In this document: one piece after another, positions 1-5,494 of the stretch
Numbering within the stretch: the first letter of the stretch is position 1
Layout: each line of letters starts with the position of its first letter
Assembly (NCBI GenBank): GCA_019309665.1
Contig: JAFDFV010000195.1
Span: 1 to 6,845 of the forward strand
Source: Deltaproteobacteria bacterium
Lineage (GTDB): Bacteria > Desulfobacterota > Desulfobacteria > Desulfobacterales > ETH-SRB1
DNA: 6,845 bases
Direction of reading: 5' to 3'
Notes under the pieces: model-generated
The model's input: only the letters and a program-made list of their open reading frames with translations
The model's database searches: none
Told to the model about the DNA's origin: nothing
Translations under genes and position numbers: made by a program

Positions 1-1304
1 GAGAACCTCCCGATATATCCTTTCCTGCTGATTCAGTGCATATCCCAGGCCTTGGTTATGGCAGCCGGTCACAAAAAATATACAAGCCCGAAGAAGTTGC
101 AGATGACATAATAAAAGCTGTTTTTTCAAGATGGAATAATGGATGCGATGTTCTCCATGTTCACAACCCCATGCTTGCAAAAAATATAAATTTTTTAAAA
201 ATTCTCAAAGCTCTTCAAAAAAGTGGAATAAAGCTTTTTTTACAAATACACGATTTTGCCGAAGACGGGCGGCCTTTATCATATTTTTCTGAAGAATATG
301 TTTCAGATTGTCACTACGGAGTAATTAACTCCCGAGATTACAATATATTGCTTAAAGCCGGCCTGAAAAAACAAGGCCTACATAAAATATTCAACACAAT
401 CAAGCCCATTGATTCCGATAAAAAGGAATCTGATACCGGAAACTACGTTCTATATCCCATACGCGCTATAAGAAGAAAAAATATTGGTGAAGCAATACTT
501 CTATCACTTTTCTTCCAGAACAATGAAACTCTTACCATAACGCTTCCTCCGAACAGTATGTCTGATATTATCAGCTATGCTGGATGGAAAAAATATGTTA
601 AAGAAAATAATCTTGATGTGGAATTTGAAGCCGGCTTGAAAAAAGATTTTTCAGAGCTGATGCTTTCAGCAAAATTTATTATTACTACAAGCATAACTGA
701 AGGCTTTGGTTTTTCTTTTCTTGAGCCCTGGACAGCAAAAAAAATTCTCCGGGGAAGAAAACTCCCTGATATATGCCATGACTTTGAAAAAAACGGGATT
801 GCACTTGATCATCTTTATGATAAACTCCTTATTCCACTTGAATGGATAGGCAAAAATAAATTTTATGAGGTTTGGAAGGCGTGTGTTTTAAAAAACTGTT
901 CTCTCTTTGACTTCAAAATTAATGAAGAAGAAATACAAAAATCTTTTACAAAAATAACCGGAAATAACAATATTGATTTTGGACTGCTTTATGAACCGTT
1001 TCAAAAACAAATAATTTCTCATGTATTATCAAGTAAAAATGAGACAAAAAAACTAATTAAGCTTAATCCATATCTTTCCAGTCCTGCAAATAGTTTGTTA
1101 AACAATAAAGCGTTGATAGAAAACAACATGAATGCTGTTCTGAATAACTACAACAAAACAACTTACAAAAAAAACCTGCTGAAAATTTATTCAAAAATAA
1201 TTAATAATCCAGTCCATCAGAGGCTTGATAAAAACATATTGCTTTCAGAGTTTATAAATCTCGAACAATTCAGCCTGCTTAAATGGAACGATTATGTTGA
1301 GTAA
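1..1304 (+). CDS. Glycosyltransferase, GT-B fold, GT4-like (5' end outside the window)
   Basis: Probable retaining glycosyltransferase moving a sugar from a nucleotide-sugar donor to an unknown acceptor, likely cytosolic: no signal peptide or membrane segment is visible in the part present. The frame is open to the left edge (first full codon at base 3), and the residues before GTG 36 (EPPDISFPADS) read like normal protein, so I treat the gene as 5'-truncated rather than starting at 36. Numbering from GTG 36: an N-terminal Rossmann-like half with HVHNP (41-45) and LFLQIHDF (67-74); the start of the C-terminal half at LYPIRAIRRKNIGEA (139-153), where R146 and K148 suit donor-diphosphate binding; then the EX7E motif EGFGFSFLE (E222, E230), typical of GT4-type enzymes. 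About 190 residues follow E230, longer than the usual GT4 tail, including GRKLPDICHDF (240-250) and a Lys/Asn-rich helical end. The fold assignment is good; the substrate is unknown. The HAD and DUF89 genes downstream suggest a phosphorylated-sugar pathway (inference). Confidence 0.85.
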   Translation, partial: EPPDISFPADSVHIPGLGYGSRSQKIYKPEEVADDIIKAVFSRWNNGCDVLHVHNPMLAKNINFLKILKALQKSGIKLFLQIHDFAEDGRPLSYFSEEYVSDCHYGVINSRDYNILLKAGLKKQGLHKIFNTIKPIDSDKKESDTGNYVLYPIRAIRRKNIGEAILLSLFFQNNETLTITLPPNSMSDIISYAGWKKYVKENNLDVEFEAGLKKDFSELMLSAKFIITTSITEGFGFSFLEPWTAKKILRGRKLPDICHDFEKNGIALDHLYDKLLIPLEWIGKNKFYEVWKACVLKNCSLFDFKINEEEIQKSFTKITGNNNIDFGLLYEPFQKQIISHVLSSKNETKKLIKLNPYLSSPANSLLNNKALIENNMNAVLNNYNKTTYKKNLLKIYSKIINNPVHQRLDKNILLSEFINLEQFSLLKWNDYVE

Positions 1305-1313
1305 AATTAAAAG

Positions 1314-1507
1314 AAGTGCCTAAAGTATGTTAAAGTGCCTAAAATGCCTAAAGTTGTGGTACGCCTTCGGCGTGTTAATTGATAACATAGGAACGGAAAC
1401 TGTTGCACTTTCCTATGCATTAATGATTCAAGAAATCCTTAAATAAAATGGCAGAATACCTTAACTTTAGGCACTTTAATATACTTTAGCTCACTTTAGG
1501 CACTTTA
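1314..1507. repeat. Imperfect foldback (palindromic) element built on AAGTGCCTAAA units
   Basis: The left arm holds AAGTGCCTAAA at 1314-1324 and 1333-1343 plus AATGCCTAAA at 1343-1352. The right arm holds the complement TTTAGGCACTT at 1466-1476 and 1495-1505, a variant TTTAGCTCACTT at 1485-1496, and a decayed TTAGGCGCTT at 1511-1520. Segment 1318-1343 matches the reverse complement of 1465-1490 almost throughout. An inner inverted repeat CATAGGAA (1386-1393) / TTCCTATG (1410-1417) has nearly the same centre (about 1402 against 1404). This is therefore one long foldback structure, not scattered repeats. It fills most of the 248-bp gap between the glycosyltransferase and HAD genes. No transposase, and no clear target-site duplication. 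It could be a MITE-like element or an RNA hairpin in the leader of the HAD gene. Confidence 0.8.
1361..1373. repeat. Short perfect hairpin inside the left arm of the first foldback element
   Basis: ACGCC-TTC-GGCGT: a 5-bp perfect stem with a 3-base loop, the most GC-rich spot in this gap. No T-run follows, so it does not look like an intrinsic terminator. The opposite arm lacks an equivalent GC-rich hairpin. Confidence 0.5.
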
Positions 1508-1543
1508 TTGTTAGGCGCTTTGACACTTTCTTTTAAACACATT

Positions 1544-1546
1544 AGG
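1544..1546 (+). promoter_or_regulatory. Weak ribosome binding site (AGG) for the HAD gene
   Basis: AGG lies 6 bases before ATG 1553. The core is short, but the spacing is right, and it favours ATG 1553 over TTG 1508, which lies at the edge of the foldback repeat and would translate repeat sequence. Confidence 0.35.
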
Positions 1547-1552
1547 CATAAA

Positions 1553-2404
1553 ATGAAAATTCCTATACTATCGAATTATATAACTCCACTCAACCCGATA
1601 CCAACTTCTTTAAAAAAAACCGGAAAGATAGATGGAAAGATAAAATGCATACTTTTTGATATTTATGGCACATTGTTCATAAGCGGTTCAGGCGATATAA
1701 GCATTGCTGAAAAAAAAACACATAATATACATCGCCTGGAACAATTGCTGTTAAAATATGACATTAAAAAAAAACCACATATTATTCTGGATGATTTGTT
1801 CAGCGCCATTAAAAAAAAACATGATGAAATGCGTGGAAAAGGCATTGATTTTCCGGAAGTTGAAATTGACCGTATATGGACGAATGTTTTAGAAAATAAT
1901 GATCCGGATTTTATCAAACGATTTGCTGTTGAATTTGAAATGCTTGTCAATCCTGTATATCCAATGCCTCATGTTAGAGAGCTGCTTTTTGCATGCAAAG
2001 ATTCAAAGCTTCTGACAGGAATTATATCAAACGCACAGTTCTATACTCCTTATCTTTTTAATTGGCTGCTGGGATCAGACATGTCGGATCTTGGTTTTCA
2101 TAATGATTTAATTATTTTTTCATATAAATTCGGACATGCAAAGCCGTCAATATTTTTGTTTCAGCTTGCAGCAGAAAGGCTTAACAAGATGAATATCCGG
2201 AAAAGTTCAGTATTATATATTGGAAATGATATGTTAAAGGATATTTATCCGGCAAAAAAAACAGGATTTAAAACAGCTCTTTTTGCAGGAGACTCAAGAT
2301 CATTAAGGATGAGAAAAAATGATCCAAAATGTAAAAACCTTTCTGCCGACATTATATTAACAGACCTATCTCAGCTTTTTGATTTCATGAATTGTAAAAG
2401 CTAA
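1553..2404 (+). CDS. HAD-superfamily hydrolase (probable phosphatase)
   Basis: A 283-residue cytosolic HAD hydrolase, probably removing phosphate from a small metabolite. I chose ATG 1553. The frame stays open back to TTG 1508, but those codons overlap the repeat. Numbering from ATG 1553: motif I FDIYGTL (D36 the expected nucleophile, with Tyr38 where phosphatases usually have a second Asp); a C1-type helical cap in roughly 55-130; motif II IISN (S159); motif III FGHAKPSIF (K197); motif IV YIGNDMLKD (N225, D226, D230), followed by PAKKTGFKTALFAGD. A motif I Tyr is known in L-2-haloacid dehalogenases and some other HAD branches, so family rules alone do not make this a certain phosphatase. Its place between a glycosyltransferase and a DUF89-type gene favours a sugar-phosphate substrate (inference). 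Three runs of nine A occur within about 110 bp (1710-1718, 1766-1774, 1811-1819). The stop codon touches the left arm of the second foldback element. Confidence 0.85.
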   Translation: MKIPILSNYITPLNPIPTSLKKTGKIDGKIKCILFDIYGTLFISGSGDISIAEKKTHNIHRLEQLLLKYDIKKKPHIILDDLFSAIKKKHDEMRGKGIDFPEVEIDRIWTNVLENNDPDFIKRFAVEFEMLVNPVYPMPHVRELLFACKDSKLLTGIISNAQFYTPYLFNWLLGSDMSDLGFHNDLIIFSYKFGHAKPSIFLFQLAAERLNKMNIRKSSVLYIGNDMLKDIYPAKKTGFKTALFAGDSRSLRMRKNDPKCKNLSADIILTDLSQLFDFMNCKS

Positions 2405-2437
2405 CCACGGAACAACACGGAGTTTCACTGAAAAATG

Positions 2438-2463
2438 TTGAGAAGAGTATTCTAACTTCTCAA
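2438..2463. repeat. Local hairpin TTGAGAAG / CTTCTCAA
   Basis: A perfect 8-bp stem (2438-2445 with 2456-2463) and a 10-base loop. The right half can alternatively pair with TTGAGAAG at 2591-2598 on the other side of the foldback element. The RNA therefore has two mutually exclusive pairings for the same segment. A-rich, not T-rich, sequence follows, so this is not a standard terminator on the + strand. Confidence 0.55.
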
Positions 2464-2489
2464 AAAGTTCGGATATCAGTCATTGCCTG

Positions 2490-2550
2490 GTTCCCATGCT
2501 CCTGCGTGGGAACCCATATGGTATGCATTCCCACGCTGGAGCATGGGAAC
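2490..2550. repeat. REP-like doublet (BIME-like inverted pair)
   Basis: GTTCCCATGCTCC... at 2490-2512 and its reverse complement at 2528-2550 match in 22 of 23 positions, separated by 15 bases. Each half is itself nearly palindromic: GTTCCCATGC at 2490-2499 faces GCGTGGGAAC at 2504-2513. This double symmetry is typical of REP/BIME elements, which are mobilised in trans by RAYT (Y1-type) transposases; none is encoded here. GC content is well above that of the surroundings. Confidence 0.8.
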
Positions 2551-2665
2551 GAGAAGAAAAATCACAGCTTCCGGAGATTGCCCGATTTTATTGAGAAGTT
2601 ACAGAGTATTTTTGTAATTCAGTGTAATTCCGTGAAAATCCGTGGTGAAATATTTAGAAAAATAT

Positions 2666-4438
2666 ATGGAAAATAAAATAGAGTCCGATAACCAAGTTAA
2701 GATTACTTACCGGCCTGGTGAAAACCCTGAAAAAGATGCCTGGCATACAGCTTTCTTTATTGAAAACCATATGGATTATTTTGCTTACCCTGACCATGTG
2801 GCATCACCAGAGCAGCTTACCTTCATGATATATACAGAAAATGATGAAAGATATTATCCCTGTTCAGACAAAATGTTTGAAGCAATTATAAGCAAAAATA
2901 ATTCCGCTTTTCTGCAAAAAAAATATAAGGAAGTTCTTCAAAGAATTGCGGAGCTTATTGATAGCCAAATAGAAGATAAAAGGGATAAAAGCTTCCTTGA
3001 AGCCCTTATTAAAATAAAGTTTTTACACGAAACGCGAGATGAGATGATGATTCCCTCTCGTGTAGAAAAACGCCTGCTTAAGATCTATCTTGATCGAACC
3101 CTTATTGATGACCCATTTCTCTGTAAAAAAGCCATTCGTAATAATAGAGTTAATAAAGCTATTTGCTCAGAAGCTTTTAAAAAAGCTATAAATCAAATGG
3201 ATAATATAGCTATTTTAGAGCCTCCTGCTACTCTTGCAGGAATTAAAGAATTTATTGAGCATGTTGAAATCAAAAGACTATTATCTCTGTCCGTTGAAAA
3301 ATCTCTTTGGGAATCAGATGAATCAAAAATTTATAATGAAGTTGATTTTCATAAACTGTTCAATCGTCAAATGATCGGAAATGGCGTTAAACCTATGCTG
3401 GATTTCCTTGGAATCGAAAGCAAGCAACTGCATTTAAAAGAAGAGCAAGCAAAAAAAATTTTGTGGCTTGCTGATGAATCAGGTGAAATTATAGTGGACC
3501 TTGCAATAATTAAATATCTTGCAAAACTGGGGCATAAGATAATTATTGCTTTTAAAGAGGGGCCTCATTATACAAAAGTTGACTTCTTCGATGTCCAGGC
3601 AGATGAGATATTAAGCAAAGAGCTCGAAGGGGCATTTTTTATTAAAGAAAAAAATATAGGAAAAAACGAACTTGTCCAAATTTTAAGAAGCGATAAAAAT
3701 ATAATTGCCATATCAGACGGAACACGTGAAAATTTTAATCCTCTTCTTACCTCAAAAGTTTTTTCAAGGATTTTTAGAGAAGTAGATGGAATAATTTCAA
3801 GAGGCCATGATCAGAAACGGAGAATTTTTGAAAATCATTTCCAGTTTACCAGAGATATATTCAATATCTCGAGAGGTCCGGATGGTTCGATTCTAATTTC
3901 TTATAAACCAAAGCATCCATCTGTAATTAAGTTTTCACATAGCGATCTTGAGAAAAAAGCAAAGATAATTATCGACCAGATGGAAGAGGCAAAAAAAAAG
4001 GGAATGACAGTCATTTTTTACAGCGGCATTATAGGTTCCATCCCCGGAAAAATACAGATGGCAAAAAAAATTATGTCTGTATTTATTGATTTTCTCAAAG
4101 ACCAGTTTGCAATGACATTTATAATCAATCCCTCTGAATATTTTGAAATTGGAATGGATGCGGATGATTTGATGTATATGTGGGAAATTGTCCAAACAAG
4201 CGGCTATATAGACATATGGCGCTTTCAAAGCTATGATGATATAGTTAACGCATTTCAGGCTATGGGGAAAAAAGTTCCGCCGGAATGGGTTGGAAAGGAT
4301 GCAACATATAGTACAGGATGTACAAAAGAGATGAAAATTGCTCTTGATGTTCAGAAAAAACATCCTGAAATGCAGATCATAGGTCCTTCTGTTGAAAAAT
4401 TTATGAGACGAAATGAATACTGTATGATCAAAGGCTAA
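2666..4438 (+). CDS. DUF89/ARMT1-like phosphatase-family protein with an unrecognised C-terminal domain
   Basis: A 590-residue soluble protein. I chose ATG 2666 because the in-frame GTG codons at 2642 and 2645 lie in or against the repeat arm; no site has a good Shine-Dalgarno. Numbering from ATG 2666: an N-terminal part of unknown role (1-120); a helical region with IDDPFLCKKAIRNN (147-160), recalling the DPYxxxK...N signature of DUF89; then the core: ILWLADESGEIIVDL (265-279), IISRGHDQ (376-383) and a plausible third metal ligand at D306. DUF89 proteins are metal-dependent phosphatases that remove damaged or surplus phosphometabolites such as fructose phosphates (family knowledge). The usual Asp-Asn metal dyad reads Asp-Glu here (D270, E271). 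Residues from about 430 form a further domain with VIFYSGIIGSIPGK and a Cys motif YSTGCTKEM (548-556) that I do not recognise. An A9 run lies at 3991-3999. Phosphatase activity is inferred by analogy; the family call is good, the substrate unknown. Confidence 0.8.
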   Translation: MENKIESDNQVKITYRPGENPEKDAWHTAFFIENHMDYFAYPDHVASPEQLTFMIYTENDERYYPCSDKMFEAIISKNNSAFLQKKYKEVLQRIAELIDSQIEDKRDKSFLEALIKIKFLHETRDEMMIPSRVEKRLLKIYLDRTLIDDPFLCKKAIRNNRVNKAICSEAFKKAINQMDNIAILEPPATLAGIKEFIEHVEIKRLLSLSVEKSLWESDESKIYNEVDFHKLFNRQMIGNGVKPMLDFLGIESKQLHLKEEQAKKILWLADESGEIIVDLAIIKYLAKLGHKIIIAFKEGPHYTKVDFFDVQADEILSKELEGAFFIKEKNIGKNELVQILRSDKNIIAISDGTRENFNPLLTSKVFSRIFREVDGIISRGHDQKRRIFENHFQFTRDIFNISRGPDGSILISYKPKHPSVIKFSHSDLEKKAKIIIDQMEEAKKKGMTVIFYSGIIGSIPGKIQMAKKIMSVFIDFLKDQFAMTFIINPSEYFEIGMDADDLMYMWEIVQTSGYIDIWRFQSYDDIVNAFQAMGKKVPPEWVGKDATYSTGCTKEMKIALDVQKKHPEMQIIGPSVEKFMRRNEYCMIKG

Positions 4439-4456
4439 GCGAACTATGCCATATAT

Positions 4457-4462
4457 AAAGGA
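4457..4462 (+). promoter_or_regulatory. Ribosome binding site supporting a TTG start at 4475
   Basis: AAAGGA lies 12 bases before TTG 4475, somewhat farther than ideal. The frame has a stop at 4436-4438 and no ATG or GTG between that stop and 4475. The first in-frame ATG falls after the first membrane segment. TTG 4475 is therefore the best start despite the spacing. Confidence 0.45.
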
Positions 4463-4474
4463 AATCGCAACACA

Positions 4475-5494
4475 TTGGAAGTCGATTTATTCTTTAAAGC
4501 AGCCTTAATATTTTTTCTACTTATCTTTTCCGGTGTTTTTTCAGGTTCGGAAACAGCCCTGTTTTCCTTAACTCTCTTGCAGCGCGAACGTCTTAGAAAA
4601 AGCGGGAACAAAAGAGCAGCGCTCATAGATAAGCTTCTTCTTCGCCCGAGAAGGCTCATAGTAACAATACTGATGGGCAATGATCTCGTTAATATCATGG
4701 CATCGGTTATTGCCACTTATTTTTTTGTATCTCTTTTAGGAGAACACGGTAAGTGGCTTACCATTGCAATAATGACACCCTTGACGCTGATATTTGCCGA
4801 AGTAATCCCAAAAACCATAGGTGTAACTCATAATGAAAAAATTGCTCCTCTCATATCCGGTCCTCTCAATACATTGGCAAAATTAATTTCACCACTTCAC
4901 TGGATTCTTATCAAGCTCACGGATTGCTTCATAAAATTATCAGGCATAAAAAAACATAAACCTTCACCGACCATAATGGAGGACGATTTCCGTGATATGG
5001 TGGATTTAAGTTACAAAGATGGTGAACTGAAAATTGTTGAAAGAGACCTTATCCACAATGTTTTCGAGTTTAGTGATACCCATGTATCTGAAGTCATGAC
5101 CCCCAAAAAAAACATGTTCTGTCTTTCCCATGACATGGATGCAGAATCAATAACCAGGTTTGTGAAAAAAAAACATTATTCAAGAATTCCCGTTTTCAAA
5201 GAAAATATTAATAATATCATAGGAATCCTTTATGCAAAAGATCTGTTAAAAGTAGTAACTAAAGAATATAAAGGTAAAGCTGAACTTCTGCCGGACATAT
5301 GCAGGAGACCATACTTCATACAGGAGAACAAAAAGATTGATGAGGTCTTTTACTCCATGAAGCAACAACGCACACATATAGCCATATGTTTAACTGAACA
5401 AGGGAATGTTTCCGGACTCATCACATTAGAAGATCTTCTGGAAGAGCTTTTTGGTGAAATATATGATGAACATGATCCAGTAGATGTGCCATGA
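4475..5494 (+). CDS. CNNM (DUF21)-CBS membrane protein, HlyC/CorC family, lacking the CorC_HlyC domain
   Basis: A 339-residue inner-membrane protein of the CNNM/CorC family, which exports Mg2+ or affects resistance to Mg2+/Co2+ (family knowledge). The TTG start places the N-terminus directly before the first membrane helix (5-22), as in relatives. The CNNM domain spans about 3-160: the signature SGVFSGSETALFSL (19-32), GNDLVNI (68-74), and AEVIPKTI (108-115), with about three to four membrane segments. The CBS pair spans about 200-333, with SEVMTP (205-210), YSRIPVF (235-241) and GLITLEDLLEELFGEI (314-329), a shape that commonly binds ATP and controls transport. The protein stops ten residues later, so the C-terminal CorC_HlyC domain (about 80 residues in full-length relatives) is absent. 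This appears to be a natural short form: the frame is intact and its stop overlaps the next start as ATGA (5491-5494). It begins 36 bp after the DUF89 gene, probably in the same transcript. Confidence 0.92.
   Translation: MEVDLFFKAALIFFLLIFSGVFSGSETALFSLTLLQRERLRKSGNKRAALIDKLLLRPRRLIVTILMGNDLVNIMASVIATYFFVSLLGEHGKWLTIAIMTPLTLIFAEVIPKTIGVTHNEKIAPLISGPLNTLAKLISPLHWILIKLTDCFIKLSGIKKHKPSPTIMEDDFRDMVDLSYKDGELKIVERDLIHNVFEFSDTHVSEVMTPKKNMFCLSHDMDAESITRFVKKKHYSRIPVFKENINNIIGILYAKDLLKVVTKEYKGKAELLPDICRRPYFIQENKKIDEVFYSMKQQRTHIAICLTEQGNVSGLITLEDLLEELFGEIYDEHDPVDVP

Larger units (their letters stand above)
2404..2646. repeat. Imperfect 243-bp foldback element with three concentric inverted-repeat tiers
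   Basis: The outer arms 2404-2432 and 2618-2646 pair as ACCACGGA, CACGGA and CACTGAA blocks in the same order and with equal spacing. The middle tier is TAACTTCTCAA (2453-2463) against TTGAGAAGTTA (2591-2601); partial similarity continues inward. The innermost tier is a REP-like doublet (2490-2550). Midpoints of the three tiers are about 2525, 2527 and 2520, so the whole stretch is one long, diverged palindrome. It fills the gap between the HAD and DUF89 genes. The left end touches the HAD stop codon. The right end covers GTG 2642, an in-frame alternative start for the next gene. No transposase or target duplication is seen. CCACGGA/CACGGA intergenic repeats are familiar from environmental bacterial genomes (from memory). 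Confidence 0.8.

Noticed and set aside
1314..1507. CRISPR array or iteron-type origin made of the AAGTGCCTAAA units
   Set aside because: The units are short, unevenly spaced and in opposite orientations on the two arms; there are no spacers of equal length and no cas or rep gene.
1520..1548. Possible sigma-70 promoter before the HAD gene: perfect TTGACA at 1520-1525
   Set aside because: At 17 bases' spacing the -10 box would be TAGGCA, a poor match, and it would start transcription at or inside the coding start. Not strong enough to call.
1508..1552. Upstream extension of the HAD gene to a TTG start
   Set aside because: The extra 15 codons overlap the edge of the foldback repeat and its decayed unit; ATG 1553 has an AGG at good spacing and leaves the HAD fold complete.
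1663..1950. Open frame of 95 codons on the minus strand inside the HAD gene
   Set aside because: Antisense to conserved HAD motif I and the cap; low-complexity Ser/Phe composition with no domain.
2438..2470. Intrinsic terminator after the HAD gene
   Set aside because: The TTGAGAAG hairpin is followed by an A-run rather than a T-run, so it does not fit rho-independent termination on the + strand.
2642..2665. GTG start at 2642 for the DUF89-type gene
   Set aside because: The codon lies in the right arm of the foldback element and has no ribosome binding site; the added residues are repeat-derived.
3935..4363. Open frame of 142 codons on the minus strand
   Set aside because: It lies wholly inside the DUF89-type gene, is rich in Cys, Phe and His as expected from an antisense reading of AT-rich coding DNA, and shows no motif.
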